From Sipunculus nudus (taxonomy: Eukaryota > Annelida > Sipuncula > Golfingiida > Sipunculidae): a stretch of 64,000 bases of DNA. Location: NCBI GenBank assembly GCA_026874595.1, contig CM049308.1, positions 77,036,124-77,100,123 on the forward strand. The letters run 5' to 3'. Shown here piece after piece: positions 36,111 through 48,834 of this stretch. Position 1 is the first letter of the stretch, and each line of letters starts with the position of its first letter. The position numbers and the translations under genes are program-made. The notes below the pieces were generated by a model that saw nothing but the letters and a program-made list of their open reading frames with translations, was not told the origin of the DNA and searched no databases.

Positions 36111-38251
36111 AAACACATGCCGTTAGTATTTACATCATGCCATAACAACTAGTACAGGTTAAACTTTATTTGTAACAGAGGAAATTGGGCCACATAGGTG
36201 AATGGATGAAGTGGTAAATTTTCGTACCTGGGCGATATCACGAGTGATGTTTGGAGGAGACATTCACCCCTCAAGAATGCGAGGGGAAAACTTCCGGTTC
36301 CCATATAGGGGTTTCTCAAGATGTACACTTTACAGTGTCTTTTAATTGACCAAAGAAAATGTCCATGCATTTGTAGCAATATGTAGTTTATCCACGGTTC
36401 AGATAATTTGAGAAGAGCTACAGAAACTGAAATTATGAAATTATCCATATTTTATATTGATAACTGTTAGGATAATTTATGGTGCGTTTGTTTTCCTGAA
36501 GATCATGCAGTGTATGCTTGTATATCGGGGAAGAATGAGAATCTGAGCAGATAAAACAACTTACCGGGAAAAATGGGAATCGAAAGATGGTAAGAAATTA
36601 TTCACGGTCTTCTCGGGTAAAATAAGAATTCTCATCCTTCCAGAGAGAGAATGAAATTCAGTTTTGAAATTCAAACCCGTGGAAAAAATGAGAATTCTCA
36701 TCTGTCCCGGGAGGAACAGGAGTCATTTCTTGCCAGCTTGTATGTCATTATTTTTTACCTATAGGGGACTTAAAACAATTCTTTTGCACATCTTTCTAAA
36801 CTTTGAAGTTGCTAAGAAAATGAAGCTACACAAAAAATCAAATTCTGTTTTTAAAATACGATGCATTGGCCTACTATTGCAAGTTGCAGTGGGATAAGTA
36901 TCAAATTATCAAAATCCCTTTTTTTTTAAATTTTTGTGCCATTATTTTAATAATGGCAAATATATAGTTTCTTGCACCAGAATAAAATTAAAATCACATT
37001 CCATTTAAAATTTCAGGAATAGTTACATTAGTTGCTACAAACAGTGTTATGGTGTGCTGTTTTGGTTATTTTATTTTATTTTAGGAACCTTCCCTACCTA
37101 CAAAAAGGATATCATTTTACAACGGAAGTAAAAATAAGAATTCCTTTGTTCCTACATGGGAAAACCAGAAAAAATTAGAATCAAGATATATTGTTAATTT
37201 TATACCTTTTTTACCACAAGGTATAAGAGCGGGTCGAAATTAAACGTCTAAGGATAGAAAAATGAAAATAATATACTTATATATAATATCGCGTCGACGG
37301 TTACGCCAAACATAGTATGAAATTAAGTCATAGGGAAAAGGACCATGAAAAGTACAGAAAGTTAAATAAACTGACCATCCACGGTTTCCTTACTTTTAAA
37401 GTCATTGTCTCTTCTTAACATGCGCCATCTCTGAGTTATATTTTCATGTTGCCTTCCTTTGTTCAAGGGTTGTTGCCGTGGGGCATGCATAAATACAATG
37501 AATTAAGTGGAATAATTGAGCGCTCCAAACTGTGAGCAAGGTGATAACCCCTTGGGGAAACTGAATGGTTAATTAATCAATTATTAATTAATAATCGTAA
37601 GCATGTTTTGGTCGCGTTGAATCCTCTGTATATTATATTAAAATGAATTTATATTTGTATTTGGGTTGATATGACACATCTTGCATCTTTAAACAATAGA
37701 CAATAACGTTCATGGAAATACATATACGTAACTGCTGTGGTGTTTCAGACTATAATAAATTTGCTTCAGTGGAAATATTGCAAATACCCGATATCACCAG
37801 AGTAACCAAATTATTATTAATTTTATAATTTATTTTTTGTTTGCATGCTTTCGAAATAAAGATTTAGCTTCATTGAAAGCAAGTTTTTCAAATACAACCA
37901 GTGGTACTGGTGCCATAAAGTACTCCTATATATATAATGTACATTGTATATTAAGATGCATGCAATGTTAAATTTTAATTTACATTTATTTTTAATTTGC
38001 AATTCATATAATGGCTGCGAAGTTGAAGGAACTTTGAAGATTTGACCAAGAAATAAAGGTATGACATTTAATAATAACAATTTGTGTAAGCATATATGTA
38101 TAAGAAAAAGATATAGGCCTAAGTAGGGGAAGGGATTGGGAGGTTGATGGTTTGTAAAGCATGAGTAGATGACTCAAAATAAAACAGATAAAAATACAAA
38201 TTTTTACGTGTCTCTTGCCGGCATAGTAAAATGGTGCCATATATTTACTCC
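36111..38251. other. Unique AT-rich sequence
   Basis: No gene or recognisable element. Phrases such as gagaattctcatc recur loosely around 36520-36720 but do not form a defined repeat. Confidence 0.6.
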
Positions 38252-39287
38252 TTTTTAGCCCTCAGCCCTTAGGCTGATGGGCTATTGTCGTCACCCAAGC
38301 TGTCCGTCCGTCCGTCCGTCCGGCGTCCGTTAACTTTAACCTTGTGAGCGGGATATCTTGAAAAGGATTCACCGTCAGAATTTTATTTCCTCGGTAAAGA
38401 TGTATATCGACAAAATCTCGGTCAAGTTCGAAGATGGGTGACCTTGACCTATTTTTCTACATTTTAGAGCTGATTATAGAAAAACACTTAGATGCTTATT
38501 ACTCAGGAACCATTTGATGGATTTTCACAAAACTTACTATGATTATTGGGACTGATAATCTGTACCTGCTACACAAGTTTGGTGGCGCCACCTACAATAT
38601 CTGATTTTTAATTAATTTTAATCTGATTTTTCAACTTTGGGCTTGTGAGCAGGATATCTCTTAAAGGATTCACCGTAGGAATTTTATTTTTTCGGTGAAA
38701 ATGTATATTGACAAAATCTCGGTCAAGTTCGAAGATGGGTGACCTTGACCTATTTTTCTACGTTTTAGAGCTGATTATAGAAAAAACATTTAGAAGCTTA
38801 TTTCTCAGGAACCATTCGCTGGATTTTCACTATACTTACTATGATCATAGGGCGTGATGGTCTTTAACTGCTGCACAAGTTTGGGGGCGCCACCTGCAAT
38901 ATCTGATTTTTAATGAATTTTCTTTGATTTTTCATCTTTGGCCTTGTGAGCGGGATATCTCTAAAAGGATTCACAATAGGAATTTTATTTCTTTGGTGAA
39001 GATGTATATCGACAAAATCTCGGTCAAGTTCGAATATGGGTGACCTTGACCTACTTTTCAAGGTCACAGAGCTGATAATAGAATAAAACTTAGAAGCTTA
39101 TTTTTCAGGAAGCATTTGGTGGATTGTTATGAATCATGGTACATACCTCTCCATTTTAAATTTATAACTGAGACATGTACAGAAATACATCCATGTGAGA
39201 ACAGATATTTAGTACTTGTTACTGTTACCACCTCTAAACACTGTTCTTTTGGCTGAGGGCTTTTGTCAGCTTCTGCTGATATTCTAG
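38252..39287 (+). mobile_element. Element D, Helitron-like, opposite orientation to A-C
   Basis: On the plus strand it begins TTTTTAGCCCTCAGCC, forms a hairpin with GGCTGATGGGCT, and runs into a GTCCGTCCGTCCGTCC tract. It ends with GGCTGAGGGCT (exact inverse of AGCCCTCAGCC), a hairpin TCAGC-TTCT-GCTGA, then TATTCTAG and TTT. Three monomers of about 301 bp carry gtgagcgggatatct, a TGACCTTGACCT site, and in two cases (t)ggnggcgccacct. No coding capacity. This is the clearest full example of the shared plan because it is short and uninterrupted. Confidence 0.82.
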
Positions 39288-42200
39288 TTTAAGAGAAGGA
39301 GAGGAAAGCTATACACTGTACACCTTCTAATACTTTTTACTCAAACACATTAAAATGAAAACCACTGTTCATTCACCTATAATGAATCAAAATACTGAAT
39401 GAATAATATACACTATACACAACAGGAAACACTTGAATTCTGTTAAAGCTATCGCCATTGTCATTCATATAAATATTTCATTTTTTTGGCTGATCGTGTG
39501 GGATGGTTCCCTTGATTGGCACCAGATGGCGGCCAAAACGTGAAGAACGTGAGCGTGGCCTGGAGGTCAAACTGGGCACAGGCACGTACCTGACGTGTAA
39601 ATTCAGAATAACTGAATAAATCAGGAATCAGGAGTTTTTCAAAACATAAACGATATATGCATCGTCCGAGAAACCTACATTATTACCTGGAGGATGCTTA
39701 TATCGTATATGTTTTGAAAAACTAATGAATTTTTCTGAATTTACAAGTCAGGTGCTTGTGAATCTGGGGCTCGATTCATGTTTGCTTGAAATGTAGACTT
39801 TGTAAGAAAACATGACAACATATTTATATATTATTAGACGGCATTCTATGTTGTTACCGCTCGTCCTTTCTTTCTAATTATACCTCTCCTGAAGTACTAG
39901 TATATAGAACAAGTCAGTGGCCGATCCAGGATTTTTTTTTTTGGGGGGGGGGGGGGCGGGCTTATATTTCGCAGAGTGTTACTAGTATCTAAACTGTGTG
40001 CAAATTAACCCGGGATTGGCGTAGGCAGAGTGGGGTTAGTTAGCATTAGTGGGAAGGACTTAGTAGCTTAGAATGAAATCCTTGCGTTGCAGTATACAAT
40101 CAAGCACTTTACTCATGGATTGAAATGTCTATGTTATATTTAAAGCTTTCAAGAATACGCTCATGCCTGAGCGTACTCAACGCACGTGAAATTTGCAGCA
40201 AAAAAGAATTTTAGTGATTTTAGTCATCGTTTAGCTGTGTTATTAGGTGAGTGTCCATCTGTCAGACACGTGGAAAGATAAAAACAGTGGTCAAAATCAG
40301 GAAAAAGGAGATCAAGCTGCTAACATATAATTGCACATCACATTTACTTTTTTTTTATTCCTTTAAAGATCAATTTAAATAATTAAAATTAATCCCTGTT
40401 GCAGTAGCTGTGCAGCCAGTGTACACACAGCGACAAAGAGTCTCAAATGAAAAGCGTTGAACCCATGTCGGTTTATTAGTTTTTTTTCAGGGATTTCTGA
40501 CCGTTTAGTTTTATTGACCGCTGTCAGATGGCGATACTTCATCCCATTTAGGATATACATGTAGCCCGATTAATATAAAAAGGGCCACATATTAACTTTT
40601 CCAAATGTATTGAAGGAGAAGAATGGTAGAGAAAATAAAACTAGACGTTCAGACGTTCTAATAATTGATTAATGTGATTTTTTTATTTGAATGAATAACA
40701 TGATGTTTATAAAAGGCCAAGCTCGTCCTTCTAAATATGTTCCCCAATAAACGTTCCATTGTCCCCCGGCCCCTTTGTTCCCTGGCTCTATATATTTTGT
40801 TTTCTATGACAGACCGGAATAGGCAATTTCTTGGTAAGTAAAACAATAAAAGAACGTGGTTATATTTGTGAGGCAAAACGAACTTACAATATGTGTTGTA
40901 TATTCACAGAGGTATAACACAAAACATACATTCATGGAGACTTCAGCAATAACTGTATTTTTTTTTGGGGGGGGGGTGGCTTATGAAGGTTAAAATGCAA
41001 TTCTTAAAAAAAGTTAGATTTGTTACCATTCTTTAATATCAGGGATATCAACACATTCCACTGAACAGTATGCGATCAGCTGAACAATTTTAAACGGATT
41101 GTTATACTTAACGATCATCCGGGGAAACATATTTGTTACCAAAAACCGCTCCTGGGTCTAACATTTCTACCAAATCACCGGGTGACCTTAGGGAGACTGT
41201 CTTGGTGCAGACAGATGTGTCCAGGGACCTGAAATTGACAATCATAACTTGTACATTTCAGTGTCACAGGTGGTTCAATCACCTGATTCTTCGCGTGGGG
41301 TTTATTTCACATGTTGACGTCTTGCGCGTTTCACTTGAAGAATTTCTGGCTCAAAACGCCACTTTATGGATGCCAGTAACTGCATGATATGCGGCGTAAA
41401 TATCCATTCCATGGATCTCCCCGGAAGGGAGAGAGCACGAGAGCTAGGGCTAGGATGCACGGGGATATTAACAAAAATATTGATTTATAAATTCGCACGA
41501 CACATTACATTAAACTTGCACGAGTAGCTTAGAAACAAGAGGCGTATTTGCGATTAATCCAATCAATTATATTTATAGCCATAAGACACAACAAGTAGAT
41601 ATACCGCATGGATACAACAGGGAAAGATTTTTATAGTATAAGTAAATACAGTGAAGTATAGACATCCTATCTTTTTGGTAAAATTATATATTCACAGTAA
41701 CGAAGTTGATTTAAAATTAATTCTTTATGTGAACGTATTGTGTTTTTACGTACATCACTGAGGCAATTTAATCAGCTTTAATTATGTTAAATTGTTAGCT
41801 ATGTAGCTTTGAGTTTCCTCTTTGGACAGAACCGGGACAGGGCAACCGGGACACCGCGAAGTTTCTAGGTGAGCCGATGACATAAACAATAGCTTTAGTT
41901 TAGATGCCAGAGGGCCGATGGTATCAGCAGCGGATCCAGAGAGGATCCAGGGAGTCCGGACCCCCCAGCCCCTTTTTGACACACCGAAACCTTTTTTTAG
42001 GGTTTCAGACCAAATTTTGCGGCCTGGACCCTCGCCCCCCCTTCCTGACCTATGGGGACCTTTTATAGGTGCATGTTATCATTAGTATTCCTGGGTTGAA
42101 CTCCTCCTTTTCCTAAATCCTAGATCCACCCCTAGGTATGAACTAAATGTTGATGCCGGCGGCCGATATTACTAGGATCTGCATTCGTGGAAATGCAAGC

Positions 42201-44133
42201 CTCCGTCATATGTGTGCGTGTGTGTGTGTGTGGGGGGGGGGTCATATTGTGTGATGCCTAGCAAACCGTGTTTATCTTTACTTATTCGGCCCATATTTCC
42301 AGGTTCGTTCGTGCATAAGTGACTATACTTCTGTGGATTCCAGAATCCGGACTACGTGACGGTTCTACACCAATATCCGAAATGCCCTGTAAACTTTATG
42401 AGATTCCGTTCATCCTTCCTGACGGAGGAAATAAAATGTCTTTTCGATTTGTCAGGAATCAGTATATTTACACACATGAAATTAGTGAACAAAAGTACCG
42501 CGGACAAGGCATGCATTTTATGACTGTAATGGCGTCATTATGATGTGGATGAAATGCTTTCGAGTCCATGTCTCTCGAAAATATATGACTGTTTACTTGA
42601 TATATATTAAATAAAGGAAATTTGTTTTCATGACACAGCGGATTTTGTATACCACCTGTACGATGAAACCTTGATAATGTGGGCATGCACCCTTGGGACT
42701 GAGCCAAACTGTATATTTTATTGAGGTGCTCACCATACGGAGGTCATGGCCGCGACATAAATAACAAGCAGGAGAGAAATCGGGGCTGGCAAAAACTGCC
42801 CACTATACGGAGATACCCACAATATGGATGCGCCCATAAGGAGAGAATCCACTGTATATGGTAAAATATAGGAGCTTGTATAGAAGCGTTAGATTTCCGC
42901 TGCCTCAGAAGCGTTGAAACAGAACACTTATAATAAATTCCCGAAGGCATACATTGTATACAACATCTGTCATTCTATAAGCCGCTCAGTGACAGATGTA
43001 TCATAAAATGAGCACTGTGATGTTTTAAAATTAACCGTTATAACAAATAAACAAGATGAGTAACACGGCAGCTATTATTGATATATTATAAAACAGCTTT
43101 ATCGTAGACAATACAGTACTTCGATATCACCTATAGGTAAATAAAAGGGAAGCAACGTATATACAATATTATTATACGACTCTTGCATTATTTGCAGTGG
43201 AGTAATGCAATATTTACGGTGGCTGATTTAGGACACACACAAAATATCCGAGATAATATTTCCGGATCTAGAGATAAAATTTCACAAAATAAATATAACG
43301 GCACAGTAAAAGAAAATATCTCGGGATCTCGAGATAATATGCGGGGGTGCTTTCGCTGGACAATGTTTGCATTCAGCCCAAACGAGTACATGAAATGAGA
43401 TAATACACATATTATCGCATCTGATAGTGAACATTTCACGAAAGGACAAGCGACGCACAAAGGTCCATAACTAAAGCCCAGATTACCTTTAGTCAACCTA
43501 TCTAAATCATAAATGATTTATATCAATAAATAAGTAGTTTAAATAATCTCGATCCTGGTTCATCATGATTTTGTTTCTGCAAATAGCTTTGTTTTAGCCT
43601 TAAAGCCGTTATTCATCAGTATGCCTTATTTATAGAACATATGTGATTCTGGCTTACTCTGCATGCAAATTAAAGATCTGATGGTAATTCCTGCTAAGAG
43701 TTTAAAAGACAGAGTAAAAGATTTTACTGCCTCTGAGACTTGAAAAGCAGTGTGTGAATCATAATGTCTAACAAAAACATATAAACAAAAACTACATAAA
43801 ACTTCTATCAACCACTGTATATAAAACTACTTCAACCACTGTATAGAAATGGAATAAACCACAGAATGCAGGTTTCATCTAAAAATGTAACCATTATGTT
43901 AACACATAATTATATTACTATTATGAAAATAAAAGCACACACACACGCATCGATATAATTATGGAACATTGTAAGATTCAAATGTGTTAGCTAAGGAAAT
44001 TTGCATTTTCAATTCCGATGTTATTTATTATAATATAAGTTACGACCTACTTCTTTGACAGACAAGTGAGCTCTGAATATTCTACTCATTTATTGGTATC
44101 TCCAAGGACGAGCAGGTACAAGTTATGGTGACG
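39288..44133. other. Unique AT-rich sequence with small relics
   Basis: No gene recognised. Poly-G/poly-T runs follow ggccgatccagg at 39922-39957 and a C-rich stretch follows gcggatccag at 41931-42050; both look like short degraded mobile-element ends. A (GT)n(G)n run lies at 42213-42241. The palindrome-rich stretch at 43240-43345 (tccggatctagagataa and tctcgggatctcgagata) resembles a decayed inverted repeat. Confidence 0.5.
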
Positions 44134-45783
44134 TCACAAAGTTTTCGTGACGTCATCTATGACGTTATATTTTAATATATCTAAACAAGTTTCTTGACAT
44201 AGTAACTTTTCGTTCCACCAGTTAAAACTCTTGCTGCGGCAAGCGACTTTCTTAAGTTTATCTGATAGTGCATTACCAGTTCCACGCAATGGTTCCATAT
44301 TCGAATTAGGGTCTAATGTAAGCACATTTGATGAATGGAATTTCTATCCAGGTACCATTTCATTTATTTAAATATTTTTAAAAAATTATAATTGATTTGC
44401 CTTTTGTACAATTTCGTTAATGTGTTTGTTCCACAGACAGTTATGACTGAATAACATACCTAAATGTTTGTGCTGATGAACTTATTAAAGTTTAGTATTT
44501 CCTAGAAATAAGGAAGGTTGGTTTACTATATTTCTTTTACGACTAAATAAGATGGAATTAGTTTTGTTGGCGTTGAAAATAACAAAGCGTGGATCTACTC
44601 ATATCTTTGATAAGTAATTTCGCAGCACGTGTTGGAATTTCACCGTGGTGACATCTGCAAATAATTTGATGTCACAAGTAGTAATGTTAACGAGGTCATT
44701 AATGGATACTAAAAATAGGAGGGGCCTATGGATAGAGCCTTATGGTACCCCTCCTTTTGTGGATCCCCAGTCTGAATACTCATTTTCTGCTCTTACTCCC
44801 TGGTCCCTATTTGTTAGATATTATCCATTTAAGTAATTTACCGCTGATTTCTGCAAAATGTAATTTACATAAACCTCTTATCCATACTTTGTCAAATGCT
44901 TTACTTATATCGAGGAAAACAGCTCCCAATACTTTATTATCGTCAAGTGACCGATATATTGAATTGTAAAGATCCACTATATCACCTGGTGGAATTAAAA
45001 GTATTATCCTGGCTTATTATTGATAAGGCTTGTTTTTTTCATGAATTGGAGTTCCACTGAACTTTAATCTCTAATGAAAAATTAAATAGTCTACATAGAG
45101 GATAACACAGTTCGCGGGCATATTCCTTTGGTACATAAGGAGATATGTTATCTGGGCCTGGTGACTTGTTTTTGTCCATTATCTTTATGATATCGTACAC
45201 TTCATTTATTATTAATTAATACAAATTGTAATTTGTTTGAATGAAATTTCGGTGGCAAAGGAGTTGAAGTATTTTCATCTCCGACATTAGTTTGTTCTGT
45301 GAACAATATATTTTGTAAATTGGCTTTCTCAAGAGAATCACTGTGGATATTTCCTGATTCAGTAAAAAAGGGTGGAACATGGTCAGCACTTAATCCTTTA
45401 AATTCATAATTTTGTATACATTTTTTCACATTTCCAATTTTTCCACAACTTTGTATAGAGTCCTAATGTTGTTAACTGGATGGTCAGCTTGTTTATAATG
45501 GTAGTTTGCTTCACGTATTGACATAGTTTATTTCCTTCTTTTAATTTTTCCCAGTCTTGGTGTTTTTCAGATCTCTGAGACAATTTTCGTAGTCTAAGTA
45601 TTTTCATTCTTGTTATTTTCAATTCACGGTTAAACCAAGGTTTGTCTCTTGTTCGGACTTTAACATGTTTTGTGGGTTTTGTTATGTTAACAAACTTGTG
45701 TATGATTGATGTGAAGGCCCAGAGCTCAAAAGAATATCCCAGTTTATTTTTCTGAGTTGTCTTTTAATTGTTCATAATCGCTA

Positions 45784-46101
45784 TTTTGATATTCTGGTTT
45801 ATTAAATTCTATTTTCTTTGGTATATTTTGCCTCAGGTTAGATTTTGGTATATTGCCTTATGATCACTGTAATTAATAGGGACAGTACCTGATGCAGAAA
45901 TATGATCAGTAAAAGTTTTTTTTGCATGATCAATTATTGAGCAAGAGTTTTGAGTTACTCTAGTAGCAGAATTGATGTGGTGATTAAGGTTATTTTCTAA
46001 TAAGATATTTTTAAGCTTTGATTTATACTTAAGTAAGTCGTCATGTAAGTTTCCTAAAATTACTAATTTGGTATTGGCCAATAACTGTAATGTGTCAAAA
46101 C
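45784..46101. repeat. 318-bp direct repeat, copy 1
   Basis: This part of the LINE endonuclease is repeated almost exactly at 46673-46990, on the other side of segment G1. The copies differ at a few bases. Confidence 0.9.
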
Positions 46102-46298
46102 ACTCAGATGATCTGAGGTGAGCGTTTTAATACCTTCTGAGAGAAGAGATTTAATCAGCGATTCCACATCATAATATTCATTGTCATCAGTGCCATTGTC
46201 TCCAAGTGACAAAGCCAACCCTCCAAAGCCTAGGAGACCTTCATGTCTACGGAACAGGTTCCCGGACCCGGTCAGACTCCCGTCCAGAATGGAGGTGG

Positions 46299-46357
<59 letters not shown>

Positions 46358-46672
46358 GAATATGCACCGCACAAAAGCAAGTTTGGAGTCCCGATAGATC
46401 CTGACAACCTAGGGGACCATCCAGCTTTCAAGTTGCCGGCGGTGAAGTCTTCAAAGTGAAAATCCATCATCTCCATAGCTACCATAGTCCCATCCTGGAT
46501 CAAACAGCTGTTTGAATCAGTGAGAAACCTGAACCGTGGACCGTCAGGTAAACCAGAGAACAGAGGGCTGGAAGACGACTCGGCGGAGAGGCATCGTCTG
46601 TCGGGGTGTCTGAAGAGAAATTAAATGCATTTTGACAACAGAGTAAGATTTTTTTTAAGCAAACGATATAGG
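46102..46672 (-). pseudogene. Segment G1, coding-like insertion of unknown identity
   Basis: A second copy exists at 48576-49161. On the minus strand it starts with intron-like sequence and a good acceptor (ttaatttctcttcag). An open stretch follows with PLFSGLPDGPRFRFLTDSNS, MVAMEMMDFHFED, AGNLKAGWSPRLSGS and LLLCGAYSS, then a (SL)n run encoded by (CT)n, and a tail including GLLGFGGLALSLGDNGTDDN and VESLIKSLLSEGIKTL. It ends abruptly at CATCTG. The protein is not recognised. The composition and the acceptor suggest an exon copied from a real gene. The open frame runs on by chance into LINE sequence. Confidence 0.55.
46299..46353. repeat. (AG)n microsatellite in G1
   Basis: About 55 bp of pure AG, read as Ser-Leu repeats on the minus strand and Arg-Glu repeats on the plus strand. 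Confidence 0.95.
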
Positions 46673-46990
46673 TTTTGATATTCTGGTTTATTAAATTCTA
46701 TTCTCTTTGGTATATTTTGCCTCAGGTTAGATTTTGGTATATTGCCTTATGATCACTATAATTAATAGGGACAGTACCTGATGCAGAAATATGATCAGTA
46801 AAAGTTTTTTTTGCATGATCAATTATTGAGCAAGAGTTTTGAGTTACTCTAGTAGCAGAATTGATGTGGTGATTAAGGTTATTTTTCAATAAGATATTTT
46901 AAAGCGTTGATTTATACTTAGTTAAGTCGTCATGAAAGTCTCCTAAAATTACTAATTGGGTATTGGCCAATAACTGTAATGTGTCAAAAC
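46673..46990. repeat. 318-bp direct repeat, copy 2
   Basis: Same LINE segment as 45784-46101, same length. It continues upstream into further endonuclease sequence, so this copy is the one in its original LINE context on that side. Confidence 0.9.
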
Positions 46991-47429
46991 ATTCCAATAT
47001 GAAGTCCTATGATTTAACTGATACATTGTAAATTGAACAAATAACTATTTGATAAGGCTGGAGCAGCAATTCAAAATACACAATATCAAGTTTATCATGC
47101 TCCGGATCAGATTACCGTTTTGCAGAGATGTGGTTCCGTACAATGAGGGATTTTAAAGGTAATATTTTGCAAGCTTGTGCATGTGGAATGTAAAATGAAG
47201 GTGATTCCTTGAAATGTAACTAACTTTGATTTTAAAGTTTGAAAGCTAGGACAAGTAGTCCCGGCCATGCATCCAACAGTGCCCAAACAGAAGAGATTTG
47301 TTTCGAGTAGAAACGACCTTTGGCGGAAGGGCGATTTTATTTGTGTGAAGCAGTATCTTTCGCGTATTTTCATTGGCTGTTGTGGCTGGGCTATCAAAGG
47401 TGAAATTTAATAACGACTCGGCTTATTTT

Positions 47430-48540
47430 CCGATGTCTTTTTATAGGTGTCTACACATTTGCTCCATTTCTTTGATTTTCAGCCGTAGCTGATCGCGTCG
47501 ATATGTGCAGGGTGTTCGTAAAATATTCAAGACCTTCCTTGACCTTGATGTGCACTGGCTGGTAAATTTATCTATTTGAAAGAATACATCGCAGTCTCTT
47601 GCCCGCAATAAATGAATTCTTCCTGAAGTTGTCTGCCTCCATAAAACAGACATTGTTTTTTTCTGTCAAGTCCTCATTTATGCGACTGTTTTCAGTAATA
47701 TTTTTTTAATTGTTTCGGCACAGTCAATTTTTGTTTTTGATCAATTCTAAAAACGTTGCATATTTCTTGGTTTCCTATCTTTACTTTTAGTTTATTGTTT
47801 ATAAAATTTATCTTATTTCTCGTATGCATACGTTGTTTTCTCCCTTTGGTCCTTAAATGAATAAATTGTTCTCTTTAATTGTTTTTTTTAATTTATCTTC
47901 GAACGTGATGAATTTATTCTGTATATTGGCAGTTTATCCTGTATATTGGCAACCTCCTTTTCTGTTTCTGTAATTTTTATTTATTTTTTTTTCTATTAAT
48001 GCCGTAAGCATGTCCATAACCTTTCCTTTGGAACGCTTCAATAGAGAATCCATCAGGTTCGCACGCATAAAGTCTATTGTACGCTCCGATGTCAGGGCTT
48101 GGTAGAATCCTTCCATGAAAGGGTTTGCCTCCTCTCTCTGGCTTTTCTTCATTTCAAGTTTTCCTTTCTTTATTCTCGTCTAGTATTGAGTTATCACAAA
48201 TCATGTGTCGCGTCATGCTTCCGTTTGTCGGTCATATAGTGTTGTTTGGATTGTCACATACAGTAGTAATGCGTTAGTGCAAAGCTGGGATACAGTACCG
48301 GTATTGTAGATTGTTGACGTTAGCAGCTGGATAGCGAAGTCGTCACGCTTGGCGCAAAGTCGAATTTAATTGCCAGTACTTGTATTCATGTATCTGTTGT
48401 AGACTTCTAAGACTTTATTAAAAGCCCCTCCGGATGGTTTTCCATTCAAAGCATGTAACTTTTCCTTAATTTTTCTGATTTCCCACTTGTTAAAAAGAGT
48501 TTTATCAGAGACTAATTGACACACGTCTTGTCGTCATCGC
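47430..48540 (-). pseudogene. Three coding-like minus-strand fragments, possibly LINE ORF1
   Basis: Fragments that look like decayed protein-coding DNA: about 48375-48535 (KTLFNKWEIRKIKEKLHALN, ending NRYMNTSTGN and a stop), 47934-48152 (EGFYQALTSERTIDFMRANL, then a basic coiled-coil-like end), and 47441-47653 (RRDQLRLKIKEMEQM at its end). They lie immediately upstream of the LINE endonuclease, where ORF1 would be, but have no zinc knuckles. The identity is not established; a host pseudogene is the alternative. Confidence 0.35.
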
Positions 48541-48575
48541 GACGTTGCTTTGCTATCGGACGGGTGTTCCCTGTG

Positions 48576-48771
48576 CAGATGATCTGAGGTGAACGTTTTT
48601 AATACCTTCTTTGAGACGAGATTTAAATCAGCGAGTCCACATCATAATCTTCTTTGTCACCAGTGCCATTGTCTCCAAGTGACAAAGCCAGCCTTCAAAG
48701 CCTAGGAGACCTTCATGTCTACGGAACAGGTCCCCGGACCCGGTCAGACTCCCGTCCAGAATGGAGGAGGC

Positions 48772-48834
<63 letters not shown>

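Larger units (their letters stand above)
44134..47230 (-). pseudogene. Jockey/CR1-type LINE relic (endonuclease and reverse transcriptase)
   Basis: Decayed non-LTR retrotransposon coding sequence with stops and frameshifts. From high to low coordinates: endonuclease fragments (DKLDIVYFELLLQPYQIVIC; LVILGDFHDDL; TRVTQNSCSIID; a terminal SDHKAIY), a basic linker, the RT fragment NKSPGPDNISP with LCRLFNFSLE (about 45060-45190), palm motif A FLDISKAFDKVW (about 44880-44918), a VPxGS...RPLLFL motif broken by a stop, and the catalytic FADD changed to FADV (about 44650-44672). It is interrupted at 46102-46672 by segment G1. The borders are approximate; below 44640 the coding match is weak. It is non-functional as it stands. 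Confidence 0.8.

Noticed and set aside
41133-41387. Plus-strand 84-codon frame
   Set aside because: No domain, isolated and within the length expected by chance.
46181-46459. Plus-strand open frame with Arg-Glu repeats, and its copy at 48654-48875
   Set aside because: It is the antisense reading of segment G and its AG microsatellite; the minus strand reads as the better coding frame.
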